A DNA stretch of 64,000 bases from DASUSH01 sp963785155 (lineage in GTDB: Bacteria; Actinomycetota; Thermoleophilia; Solirubrobacterales; 70-9). Location: assembly GCA_963785155.1 (NCBI GenBank), contig CAWAUB010000001.1, forward strand, positions 124,001 to 188,000. Reading direction: 5' to 3'. Shown in pieces: positions 11,717 to 20,474 of the stretch. The notes below the pieces were generated by a model that worked only from the letters and a program-made list of their open reading frames with translations, searched no databases and was not told the origin of the DNA. Position 1 is the first letter of the stretch. Every line of letters starts with the position of its first letter. Position numbers and translations under genes: made by a program.

Positions 11717-13137
11717 TTGGCCGACGAGAAGATCCCGAAAGGCAGGGTTCGTCGTTCCGCGAAGCTGGGCACCGCGCTCGGCTCGCAGGCGACGCGCTAC
11801 GCGGGGACGAAGGCGGCGAACGTCGTTCGCTCCGGCGAGAAGAAGGACGAGAAGCTCGAGAACCGCCATGTCGAGACGGCCCTGAAGATCGCCGGGACCC
11901 TCGGCGAGATGAAGGGCGCGGCGATGAAGCTCGGCCAGCTCGCCTCCTTCGTCGACACCGAGTTCATCCCGGAGGAATACCGCGAGCTCTACCAGGAGCA
12001 GATGTCGAAGCTGCGCAACTCGGCGCCGCCGATGCCTTGGGAGAAGGTCGAGAAGGTGCTCGAGGACGAGTACGCGCCCGAGCGCGTCCACGAGCTGTTC
12101 GATCACATCGAGCCGGAGGCCTTCGCGGCGGCGTCGATCGGCCAGGTCCACCGGGCTCGGATGATCGACGGGCGCGACGTGGCGGTGAAGATCCAATACC
12201 CGGACGTCGCCGACGCACTCGAGGCCGACCTGCGCAATGCCGGCACCATCGTCCGCCTGGCGAAGGCGCTGGCCCCTGGGCTGGATCCCAAGGAGGTCGC
12301 CGGCGAGCTCAAGGAACGCGTCATGGAGGAGCTGGACTACGAGTTCGAGGCCCAGAACCAGCGCTCTTTCGCCCGCGCCTACCGCGACCACCCGTTCATC
12401 TACGTCCCGCAGGTGATCTCACGCCTCTCCCGGCGGAAGGTCCTGGTCACCGAGTTCGTCGAGGGGGTCCAGTTCGACGCAGGTCAAGGAGATGGACGAC
12501 GAGGCGCGATCGCGCTACGGCGAGATCGTCTTCCGCTTCCACATGGGCTCGATCTACCACCTCCAGCACTTCAACGCCGACGCCCATCCCGGCAACTACA
12601 TCCTCATGCACGACGGGCGCGTCGCCTTCCTCGACTTCGGGATGACGAAGAAGCTCGACCCCGAGCAGATCGAGCTGGAGCAGGTTGCCGTCGACGCGGC
12701 CGTGCGCAAGGATCCCGGACGCGCTGATCGAGGCGATGCACGACCTCGGCTTCGTCAAGAACCCCAAGAAGATGGACGCCGAGCGGCTGATGGACCACGT
12801 GATGCTGGTCGGCGGCTGGTACCTGGAGGACCGCGAGTACCAGGTGTCCGCGCGACGGGTGATGAAGGTGATCGAGTCGGCATCGGATCCGCGTTCCGAG
12901 TACTACGGGGTGATGCGCCGTGAGTCGGTCCCCGCGGACGAGCTGATGGGGCGGCGGATGGAGACCGGCGTCCTCGCGGTGCTCGCCCAGCTGCGGGCGA
13001 AGCGGAACTGGTACCGGATCATGCGCGAGTGGGTCTACGCCGACGAGCCCGCGACCCCGCTCGGCGTCGAGGAGTGGGAGTACTTCGAGTCGCGCGGCCA
13101 GAAGCGGGTCCCAGGCTTCGCCCAGCGGCCCGTGTGA
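11717..13137 (+). CDS. ABC1/UbiB-like atypical kinase (two frameshifts)
   Basis: About 473 residues when two single-base insertions are bridged, near 12478 and 12712. Motifs: KxGQ-type GAAMKLGQLASF, AAASIGQVHRARMIDGRDVAVKIQYP with the Ala-rich loop and catalytic Lys, EELDYEFEAQNQ, then after the first shift NADAHPGNYILM and VAFLDFGM (the DFG-like metal site). These are the signatures of the ABC1/ADCK/UbiB family of ATP-binding kinase-like proteins, often linked to isoprenoid lipid metabolism. The start is TTG at 11717, the first after an in-frame TAA. No true decay is suspected, because each block is well conserved in its own frame. Confidence 0.85.
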
Positions 13138-13165
13138 GGAATCACTAAGGGGTCTGACCGCTTAG

Positions 13166-13504
13166 GTCGAGCGGGCGCTCGTCGCCGTCGCCGCAGCCGA
13201 CCTGACGATCCACCTCATCCAGCACGTCGCCGAGGGGATTCCGGCACCGGAGTGGTTCTTCGCGCTCGGTCTCATCGGGGCGGCCGGCCTGTGGCTGACC
13301 ACGGCCCTCTGGCCGCGCGGCAGCGAGGGCGCGCGGACCCTCGTGCTGGCGATCCTGGGCGTCGGCCTCGTCTGGGGCGGGCTCGCGATGCACCTGGCCG
13401 ACGCCGCGTCGGACGGCCTCACCTTCACCCACGCGACCGGGATCCTGGCCGGGGTCGCTGGCGTGGCGATGCTGGTGCTGGTGGCGCTCCGGCTCCGCGC
13501 CTAG
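13166..13504 (+). CDS. Small hydrophobic membrane protein, start unresolved
   Basis: An open frame of about 112 codons ends at TAG 13502-13504 and contains three membrane segments: WFFALGLIGAAGLWLTTALW, LVLAILGVGLVWGGLAMHL and ILAGVAGVAMLVLVAL. It begins right after a TAG at 13163 and has no ATG, GTG or TTG near its N-terminus, so the true start is probably lost to another indel. It lies 28 bp after the ABC1 kinase on the same strand and meets the DUF4352-like lipoprotein gene stop to stop. No family was recognised. Confidence 0.5.
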   Translation, partial: VERALVAVAAADLTIHLIQHVAEGIPAPEWFFALGLIGAAGLWLTTALWPRGSEGARTLVLAILGVGLVWGGLAMHLADAASDGLTFTHATGILAGVAGVAMLVLVALRLRA

Positions 13505-14282
13505 AGCGACGGGTCGTTCGTGCGCAGCAGGCCGATCTGGTCGGCGCGCTGGAAGTTGCCCTGGTCGGCGAAGTCGAGGACGACGATCGCGCCGTCGTCG
13601 GCGAGCTGGTCCGCGGCGGACTCCGGGATGTCGAAGACGACCTTGCCCGACCTGCGTGTCGCCGGGCTTGATCTTGTTCGCCTTCCAGAGGAACGAGTCG
13701 GTGGCGACGCCGTTCAGGATCGCGAACGGCTCCGTGTAGCTCTCGCTGCCGACGTCGAGCCGCACCTGCTCGCCGAAGTTGTCGAAGAGCTCCTTCTGCT
13801 TGCCGGTGTTGGTGATCGCGAGCGTCGCCGATGCACGAAGGTGCCCTCCTTCGACTCCTCGCGGCTTCAGGTAGTCGCCGCGGGCCGTCTTCGCCGTCTC
13901 CAGGCGCGAAAGCCGGGCGGTGAGGCCTTCCAGCTCGAGCTTGCTGCCGAAGTCGGCGACCACGTACTCGTCGCCCGCGGCCTGGCAGGTGCCGCCCGCG
14001 CCGATCACCGACTCGAGCGTCCTCGTCGCCGCAGTCGGACGCTCGGCGGGCTCGACCTCGGCGGCGTTCGCGACGATCTCCTCGACCGGAGCGCCCATCG
14101 GTCTCCGTCGACGTGGTCGTGCCCTCCGCCCCGGTCGCGCCGCTCGCCCCCGTGGCGCCGGTCGTCGTGCTGGTGGTGGAGCTCGTCGTGCTCGACGTCG
14201 TCGCCTCGTCGTCACCGCCGCAGGCGGCGAGGGCGAGGGAGGCGAGCAGGGCTGTGGCGAGGAGCGGGATCCGCGGTTTCAA
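13501..14282 (-). CDS. Lipoprotein with DUF4352-like domain (several frameshifts)
   Basis: The ATG at 14282 opens a signal peptide with lipobox LALAAC, then a Thr/Ser-rich linker. Near 14100 the frame changes to GAPVEEIVANAAEVEPAERP and continues through LAITNTGKQKELFDNFGEQV and SESYTEPFAILNG. Near 13650 it changes again to VVFDIPESAADQLADDGAIV and ends FADQGNFQRADQIGLLRTND. This beta-sandwich pattern (conserved solvent-facing NTG, then a VVFDIP strand) matches DUF4352-type extracellular domains. A further compensating pair of shifts is likely near 13830-13870. It overlaps the upstream exporter stop by 4 bp (ATGA). Confidence 0.7.
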
Positions 14283-15793
14283 GCCGGCGAATTGTCGCCC
14301 CCGTGGCGGCGGAGCGGCCCGCCGACGAAGAAGAGGGAGACGAAGAAGCCGGCGATCGCGAGGACCGCCGCGTAGCGGAAGCCGGACTGGATGCCGGCCA
14401 CGAAGGAATCACGCACGATCTCGTCGATCCGGGAAAGGGCCGCGGGCGCGAGCTCGGCCTTCGCCGCGGCGCTGGTCTCGGTGCCGGTGAGGAGTCCGTG
14501 CAGGACGCTCGATTGGTGCTCGGTCAGCGGCGCCGCCGCCTCGGCGGCCTTGTCCTTCAGCTCGCTCTCGGCGCTGAGGGTGAAGATCATCGTGGTGATC
14601 CCGAGCCCGACAGCACCGCCCGCGACCTGGAACATGTAGATGATCCCGCCGGCCAGGCTCGCCCGCGAAGGATCGAGCGAGGTGACTGCAGCCGTCGTCA
14701 CCGAGGCGAAGAAGACCCCGACGCCGAGGCCGAGGACCACGAGCCCCGGGATCAGGTCGACGTAGGTCCAGTCGTCGCCGATGAGGGCGAGCAGGACCAT
14801 GCCGATGGCCAGGCCGGCCGTGCCCGTCGTGACCATCGTCTTCGCCCCGAAGCGGTCATAGAAGCGTCCCGCGCCGAAGGCGGTGATCGCGAAAACGACG
14901 AGCATCGGCGCCATCGCCGCCCCGGCCTCGAGCGCGGTGAAATCGAGGATCTTGATCGTGAACTGCGGCACGTAGAGCAGCACGGCGAAGAAGACGGCTG
15001 AGATCAGCAGGACGGTCACGCAGGCCCAGCGGAAGTTCGCGCTGCGGACCACATCCCGGGGTACGAGGGCGCGCTCGCCCTGGCGCGGCTCGATCACCGC
15101 GAAGCTGATGATGAGGCCGACGGCGACGACCCAGAAGGCGATCACTCGGGGGTCGCCGGCGCCCCAGTCCGCGGCCTGGTCGAAGCCGAGCAGGAGCAGG
15201 ACCAGGCCGACCGAGAGCGTCGCGATGCCGGCGTAGTCGATCCCCTCCTGGGCTCCGGGTCCGTCCTTGGGCACCTTCGCCGCGATTACCGCAACGGCGA
15301 AGGCCGCGATCGGGACGTTGAGGAAGAAGATCGCGCGCCAGGAGACGTCCTCGGTCAGGAAGCCGCCGAGGAGCGGCCCGAGCGCGTTCCCGATCCCGGC
15401 CGCGCCGAGGATCAGGCCTCCCGCGAGCCCGGCCTTGGAGTCGGGTATGAGCGCGTAGGTGAGGCCGAGCAACGCCGGCCACATCAGGGCGCCGCCGACC
15501 CCCATCAGCAGGCGCATCGCGATCAGGACACCCGAGTCCGGGGCGAGGCCGCCGATCATCGAGAAGGTCGCGAAGATCGCGGCACCGATGAAGAAGATCT
15601 TCCGGCGCCCGTACATGTCGGCCAGGCGCCCACCGGTGACGATCGCCATGCCGAAGACGAGCGCGTAGGCGTTGACGACCCACTGCGCGGTGCCGAGATC
15701 GATGTCGAAGTCCTGCTCGATCGCCGGCAGGGCGACGTTGAGCGCGGTGAAGTCGTTGGCGATGACGATGACGCCGAGCCCGATCGCGAACAT
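14279..15793 (-). CDS. MFS exporter, DHA2 (EmrB/QacA) 14-TM family
   Basis: A 504-residue transporter with about 14 hydrophobic segments. Motif A appears as GGRLADMYGRRKIFF (about 54-68) and motif C-like glycine-rich helices as GAAGIGNALGPLLGGFL. TM1 carries DFTALNVALPAI, the DHA2 hallmark. Expected function is proton-coupled drug or solute export. The ATG at 15793 begins only just before TM1; upstream, a sensible N-terminus (DADKLPPGAAVA) is in frame but has no usual start codon before a TAG, so a few residues may be missing because of a non-standard start or base error. Confidence 0.88.
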   Translation of the reverse strand: MFAIGLGVIVIANDFTALNVALPAIEQDFDIDLGTAQWVVNAYALVFGMAIVTGGRLADMYGRRKIFFIGAAIFATFSMIGGLAPDSGVLIAMRLLMGVGGALMWPALLGLTYALIPDSKAGLAGGLILGAAGIGNALGPLLGGFLTEDVSWRAIFFLNVPIAAFAVAVIAAKVPKDGPGAQEGIDYAGIATLSVGLVLLLLGFDQAADWGAGDPRVIAFWVVAVGLIISFAVIEPRQGERALVPRDVVRSANFRWACVTVLLISAVFFAVLLYVPQFTIKILDFTALEAGAAMAPMLVVFAITAFGAGRFYDRFGAKTMVTTGTAGLAIGMVLLALIGDDWTYVDLIPGLVVLGLGVGVFFASVTTAAVTSLDPSRASLAGGIIYMFQVAGGAVGLGITTMIFTLSAESELKDKAAEAAAPLTEHQSSVLHGLLTGTETSAAAKAELAPAALSRIDEIVRDSFVAGIQSGFRYAAVLAIAGFFVSLFFVGGPLRRHGGDNSPA

Positions 15794-15911
15794 CGCGACG
15801 GCGGCGCCGGGGGGCAGCTTGTCGGCGTCGGGCGTGGCGGCCCCGGTGTCCCTGCGGTGATGGTGGCCGACCGTGATTTGGGCAGCCTATCCAGGGGTTA
15901 CGCTGCGCGTC

Positions 15912-16757
15912 ATGGGGAGGATCAAGCGCGGCTGGGAGCTGACCAAGAAGAGCTGGGCGCTCCTGCGCGAGCACAAGGAGCTCTTCCGCTTCCCGGTCTA
16001 CGGGACGCTCGCATCGCTCCCCGCGATCGCGCTCGTGATCGGCGGCGTCTACATGCTCGACACGAAGGAGTACGTGGTCGGCGGGATCCTGCTCGTCGTC
16101 GGCGCCTACTTCGCGACCCTGATCGGCCTCTACTTCTCCGTCGGGCTTGCGGCGACGGCGGACGCGATCTTCCACGGGCGCGAGTCGTCGGTCGGGGACG
16201 GGCTCGCCGTCGCGCGGTCGCGCTTCGGCTCGATCGCCGGCTGGGCGGCGGTCTCGACCGCGATCAGCCTGTTCGTCGCGGTGCTCCAGTACGTGGGCGA
16301 CGCGGGCGAGGCGATCGTCGCCGGACTGCTCAACGGCGCCTGGTCGCTGATCACGTTCCTCGCGGTCCCGGTGATCGCCTTCGAGGGCCCGCCGGCGTTC
16401 TCGACGCTGAAGCGCTCGGCGCACCTGTTCCGCGAGAAGTGGGCCGGCCAGGTGACCGGCAACGTCGCGATCGGCGGCATCGTCTTCCTGATCGGCTACC
16501 TGCCCGCGATCGCGCTGATCGCGGTCGGGGTCCTGCTCTGGATCTCCGACTCCGGCGGCGCGGAGCTCGCGGCTGGCGGCGTCCTGGTCGCGATCGGGCT
16601 GGTCATCTTCATGATCAGCGCGTTCGTCGTGCGAACGATGCGCGGCATCTTCGGCGTCGCCCTCTACCGCTACGCGACCGAAGGCGAGACGACCGCGACG
16701 TTCACGCAGGCGGACCTGGAGTCAGCGGTTCGGCCGCGCGGGGCGAAGACGGCGTAG
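15912..16757 (+). CDS. DUF6159-like integral membrane protein
   Basis: About 281 residues with six likely membrane segments. The cytoplasmic N-terminus MGRIKRGWELTKKSWALLREHKEL and the later amphipathic segment STLKRSAHLFREKWAGQ are typical of a family of uncharacterised actinobacterial membrane proteins (DUF6159). The first-person evidence is topology and these motifs; function is unknown. The ATG at 15912 is preferred to one upstream at 15873 because the conserved protein begins there. The 3' end overlaps the convergent phosphodiesterase gene by 56 bp. Confidence 0.75.
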   Translation: MGRIKRGWELTKKSWALLREHKELFRFPVYGTLASLPAIALVIGGVYMLDTKEYVVGGILLVVGAYFATLIGLYFSVGLAATADAIFHGRESSVGDGLAVARSRFGSIAGWAAVSTAISLFVAVLQYVGDAGEAIVAGLLNGAWSLITFLAVPVIAFEGPPAFSTLKRSAHLFREKWAGQVTGNVAIGGIVFLIGYLPAIALIAVGVLLWISDSGGAELAAGGVLVAIGLVIFMISAFVVRTMRGIFGVALYRYATEGETTATFTQADLESAVRPRGAKTA

Positions 16758-17557
16758 GCGCTTCGCCGAGGTCCAGCTGGGCGAACAGGCGGGGGTCGTT
16801 GGTGCAGATGCCGTCGACCCCGATTGCGATCAGCTCGCGCATCCGCTCGAGGTCGTCGACGGTCCAGGCGACCAGCTCCACGCCGGCCTCCCGGCAGGCG
16901 GCGGCCAGGCCCGCGGTCGCGAGCGGGTGGTAGATCCACATCAGCCGGACGCCGAGCTGCGGCAGGCGCTTGGCGGCGATCGCAGGGAGACGGCGGCGCG
17001 CCGCAGCGCCGGCGCCGAGCACGAACGGACGGGCCCAGCGCTTGCGATCCCAGGCACGGGTGACGCGCGGGTAGGTCCATCCGGCGCGAAGCTCGGGAGC
17101 GAGCTCGCGGACGGCGAGGATGCTGCCGACCTCCATCGTCGAGACCATCGCGCGGCCGGTCAGGCCGCGCTCGCGGATCGCCGCGACCACCTCGTCCTCG
17201 CGGCCGGCGACCTTCAGGTCGAGGTCGATCTCCACCGCGTCGAGCGGCGGCCGGGTGAAGGCGTCAAGGACCTCGGCCAGGGTCGAGGGATCGCGGCGCT
17301 CGGCAGTCGGGCCAGTCGTGGGCGACGACCAGGGGCTCGGGCTCGCGGCCCGCGATCTCGGCGGCCGGCCCGGCCTCGGCGCGCCGCCAGTCGGCGCCGT
17401 CCGGGAAGTCGCTGCGCGGTCGCAGGACGTCGAACTCGATCGTGTCGACGCCGATCTCGACCGCCGACTCGAAGCTCTCGATCGTGTTGCCGCGGACGAC
17501 GGCGTCGGCGCCCTTGTGGCCGACGCGCCTAATCCCTCGGCCGCCGCCGTCAGCCAT
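16702..17557 (-). CDS. Glycerophosphodiester phosphodiesterase family protein (one frameshift)
   Basis: The start ATG at 17557 gives MADGGGRGIRRVGHKGADAVVRGNTIESFESAVEIGVD, with the GDPD signature His in GHKGA and the metal-binding Glu in NTIESF and EFDVLRP. Near 17308 one extra base shifts the frame, after VVAHDWP, to TAERRDPSTLAEVLDAF and then DAVEIDLDLK, with the C-terminal VELVAWTVDDLERMRELIAIGVDGICTNDPRLF. The family hydrolyses glycerophosphodiesters to glycerol-3-phosphate. Its start overlaps the stop of the preceding small membrane protein gene by 8 bp. Stop at 16702 lies inside the convergent neighbour, so the C-terminus is not certain. Confidence 0.82.
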
Positions 17558-17816
17558 CGGCCGGAGGGGGACCCTCGAGCATGCGGCGGAGGATGCCGCC
17601 GAGCCCGGCGAGGATTCCCGCCGCCGTGATCCCGCCGCCCAGCGCGGCGATCGCCACCGCTCCGCGGCTCTGTTCCTGGAAGTCCTCGAAGACGGGAAGG
17701 GAATCGGCGGCGAGGACCTGGACGACGCCCAGGAACGTGAGCACGAGCACGACGAGGGCAGCCCATACCAGCGTCTTGGCGAGCGTGAGCAGCAGTTCAT
17801 GGGTGCGCGGTTCCAC
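17550..17816 (-). CDS. Small membrane protein with two TM segments
   Basis: An 88-residue protein with hydrophobic helices at about 9-35 (LTLAKTLVWAALVVLVLTFL) and 51-76 (VAIAALGGGITAAGILAGLG). It is translationally coupled to the phosphodiesterase gene (8-bp overlap). No family was recognised. Confidence 0.55.
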   Translation of the reverse strand: MEPRTHELLLTLAKTLVWAALVVLVLTFLGVVQVLAADSLPVFEDFQEQSRGAVAIAALGGGITAAGILAGLGGILRRMLEGPPPADG

Positions 17817-17843
17817 TGCTCGGGAGATTAGAGTCCGCGAGGG

Positions 17844-18254
17844 ATGGCCCTGAACGCACCGCGCACACGGCTGATCGCCCTCCTGGCCGGCGTCGCGGTG
17901 CTCGCCCTCGCGGGCTGCGGGGGTGATGACGAGCCGACCCCGACCGAGGAGGCGCGTACGGCCGCCGACGAGTTCGCCAGCTCGCTCGAGGCGGGCGACT
18001 ACGAGGCGGCGTGCGGCGCGATGACCGACGCGCTCGTCAAGCAGCTCGGCGGCAACGGCTGCCCCGATCAGGTCTCGAAGATCGCGGGTAGCGCCCAGGA
18101 GGACCTGTCGATCACGATCACCGACGTGCGCGTCAGCGGCCCGAAGGCGGTCGCCGAGACCGAGGTCGCCCGTGCCGGCGCCCCGGCTCAGGAGAGCTCG
18201 TTCGACCTCACCGAAAGCGGCGAGACCTGGCAGGTCTCGGGCCTGGGCGACTAG
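17844..18254 (+). CDS. Small lipoprotein, DUF4878/NTF2-like
   Basis: A 136-residue lipoprotein with lipobox LALAGC followed by an acidic linker. The mature part, ARTAADEFASSLEAGDYEAACGAM ... GCPDQVSKI, resembles small NTF2-like extracellular domains (DUF4878 type) with a Cys pair that could form a disulfide (AACGAM and NGCPDQ). It is divergent from the small membrane protein gene 27 bp away. Function is unknown. Confidence 0.65.
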   Translation: MALNAPRTRLIALLAGVAVLALAGCGGDDEPTPTEEARTAADEFASSLEAGDYEAACGAMTDALVKQLGGNGCPDQVSKIAGSAQEDLSITITDVRVSGPKAVAETEVARAGAPAQESSFDLTESGETWQVSGLGD

Positions 18255-18265
18255 CGGCCGAACCG

Positions 18266-19381
18266 CTACGGGATCGAGGTCTGCTTCTCGCAGCCGCGGT
18301 TGGTCGTGTCGGTGCCCTCGCCGCCGTCGCAGGAGTCGCCGTCGGTCGGGCCGCCGTTGACCAGGTCGTCGCCGATGTCGCCGACGACCTTGTCGCGTCC
18401 GGTCGAGCCGAAGACGTTGTCGTTGCCGGCGTCGCCGTCGACCTTGTCGTTGCCCTTGTCGCCGTTGAGGGCGTCGTTGCCGTCACCGCCGGTCGCCTTG
18501 TCGTTGCCCTCGCCGAGGCAGAGGATGTCGCGGCCACCGAGGCCGGAGACCTTGTCGTTGCCGCCGAGCGCGTGGATCACGTCGGGCCCATCGGTGCCGG
18601 TCAGCTTGTCGTTCTTCTTCGTGCCCGTGATCGTGGGCTGCTCGGTGCGGCAGGCGCTCGCCGGGTCGGGGGCGGGCTCGTCGTCGGGGTTCGGGGCCGC
18701 GGCGGCGGCGGGCAGGACGCAGGAACGATCGATGCGGTGGGCGTCGACGACGAAAAAGCTCTCCTCTGTGTTCACGTTGGTGGTGCCGGGGGCGACGTTG
18801 AAGGCCTGACTTCGCTGCTCACCGATCAGGATGTCGGCCGGCCCGAACGACGTTGCGGTCACGAACTCCATGCCGAAGTCCGTGCCCCTGAGCGTCGTAT
18901 CCGCCGTCGAGTCGGTGCATTGGGTGGGGCTGCCGGCGAGCTCGGCGGTGGGGTCGATCTGACGCTGGAACTCGGACCTCGCGTCGAAGGTCGGCTCGCT
19001 CTCCGGGCGCGAGGTCCCGTTCGGGAACCGCCACCAGTCCGGGCGAGCCGCGCCCGCGATCCAGCTGCCACCGTCAGGGGCGGGGCCGGCCAACCCGGCC
19101 ACGACCCGTGGATCGGTGAGGTCGGAACCGATCCGGTTGGCGGCGGCCTGATCGACCTTCAATTCGAACGAGAACCCGTCGCGGGTCAGGTAGGGCGTGG
19201 CCTCCCCCGCCCTGGTGAACGAGAGGGTGCCGTAATAGAGGTCGTAGCGGTGGTCGAACGTGGAGGTGGTCGTCGTGAAGGTTCCACCGCCTCCACCGAT
19301 GGCTGCGAAAGCCGCCCCCGAGCACGCGAATAGGGCGATCGCGGCGATCGCCACTGTGATCGAAGCGCGCCCCTTCACCAT
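18266..19381 (-). CDS. Secreted calcium-binding protein with RTX (hemolysin-type) repeats
   Basis: A 371-residue exported protein. A Sec-type signal peptide occupies about 1-26. The N-terminal half (about 30-235) is unrecognised. From about 255 to 345 there are tandem RTX nonapeptides such as LGGNDKVSG, GEGNDKATG, GDGNDALNG and DAGNDNVFG, which form a calcium-binding beta-roll. The DNA repeats at about 18330-18600 simply encode these. Classical RTX proteins of Gram-negatives are exported by type I secretion with a C-terminal signal; here an N-terminal Sec signal is used instead. Possible role: extracellular matrix or adhesion. Confidence 0.8.
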   Translation of the reverse strand: MVKGRASITVAIAAIALFACSGAAFAAIGGGGGTFTTTTSTFDHRYDLYYGTLSFTRAGEATPYLTRDGFSFELKVDQAAANRIGSDLTDPRVVAGLAGPAPDGGSWIAGAARPDWWRFPNGTSRPESEPTFDARSEFQRQIDPTAELAGSPTQCTDSTADTTLRGTDFGMEFVTATSFGPADILIGEQRSQAFNVAPGTTNVNTEESFFVVDAHRIDRSCVLPAAAAAPNPDDEPAPDPASACRTEQPTITGTKKNDKLTGTDGPDVIHALGGNDKVSGLGGRDILCLGEGNDKATGGDGNDALNGDKGNDKVDGDAGNDNVFGSTGRDKVVGDIGDDLVNGGPTDGDSCDGGEGTDTTNRGCEKQTSIP

Positions 19382-19404
19382 CCCGCGCGAACGTAGCGCG
19401 CCAG

Positions 19405-19427
19405 AAACCCCATTACATCGGGGTTTT
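19405..19427 (-). terminator. Probable terminator after prs
   Basis: The stem AAACCCC (19405-19411) / GGGGTTT (19420-19426) with an 8-base loop sits 15 bp past the prs stop and before the RTX gene. Runs of A and T flank both sides, so it could act in either direction. Confidence 0.5.
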
Positions 19428-19441
19428 CTCGCAGTATGCGG

Positions 19442-20474
19442 CTAGAAGAGCTGGTTCTCGCCGGAGAAGATCTCGGAGACCGAGTCGTCGGCGAAGATGC
19501 GGCGGATCGAGTCGGCCAGGACCTGGGCCGCGGAGAGCACCGTGATGTTCTCCGGCGGGTCCGGGCGAAGGGGAATGGTGTCGGTGACGACGATCCGCTC
19601 GATGCCCGACGTCTCGTAGGGCAGGCGCTCGAACGCCGGGCCCGAGAAGACGCCGTGGGTTGCGCAGGCGATCACGCGCTTCGCGCCCTCGTCGAGGACG
19701 GTTTCGGCGGCCGCGCAGAGCGTGCCGGCAGTGTCGATCATGTCGTCGACCAGCACCGCCGTCTTGCCCTTGACGTCACCGACGACGTAGCCCATCTTCG
19801 CCACCTGGTGGGTGGGCCGCTGCTTCTCCATCACGGCCCAGTGGCAGCCGATCTTGTCGGCGAAGTTGCGCGCCATCTTCACGCGGCCGGCGTCGGGCGA
19901 GACGATCACCAGCTCGTCCTCGAAGGGCTGGTCCATGAAGTACTGGGTCAGCATCGGCATCGCGGTCATGTGGTCGACGGGGATCCCGAAGAAGCCCTGG
20001 ACCTGGCCGGAGTGGAGGTCCATGGTCAGCACGCGGTCGACGCCGACGGTCTCCAGGCAGCGGGCGACGACGCGGGAGGAGATCGGCTCGCGAGGCGCCG
20101 ACTTCTTGTCCTGGCGCGAGTAGCCGTACCAGGGCATGACGGCGATGATCCGGTGTGCGGAGGCGCCCTGGGCCGCGTCGATCATCACGAGCAGCTCCAT
20201 CAGGGCGTCGTTGGCGGTCATCCCGCTGTTGCTCGTCGCCTGCGGTGGACTGGACCAGGAAGACGTCGGCACCCCGGATCGACTCCTCGAAGCGGCAGTA
20301 GACCTCGCCGTTGGAGAAGGTCTTCAGGTTGACCGAGCCGAGGTCGACGTCGAGGCGCTCTGCGATCCGCGCCGCGAGCATGCCCGAGGCGCGGCCGCCG
20401 AACACCATGAGCTTCTTGTTGTACTCGTGGACGATCGAGCTCTCGACCTCCGGGCGGTCTTCGACCGTCGCCAT
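19442..20474 (-). CDS. prs: Ribose-phosphate pyrophosphokinase (one frameshift)
   Basis: About 344 residues after bridging one extra base near 20243 (ADVFLVQSTA continues as TSNSGMTANDALMELLVMID). It makes PRPP from ribose-5-phosphate and ATP for nucleotide, His and Trp synthesis. Signatures: FGGRASGMLAARIAERL, NGEVYCRFEESIRGADVF, MPWYGYSRQDKK, metal site DLHSGQVQGFF, and the PRPP loop VLVDDMIDTAGT. The ATG at 20474 shares its A with the last base of the glmU stop (TAATG), so glmU and prs are coupled, the usual actinobacterial arrangement. Conservation on both sides of the shift argues for base error, not decay. Confidence 0.93.

Noticed and set aside
18330..18600. Regular short DNA repeats considered as a CRISPR or tandem-repeat array
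   Set aside because: They encode GGNDxxxG nonapeptides in frame in the RTX protein; there are no spacers.
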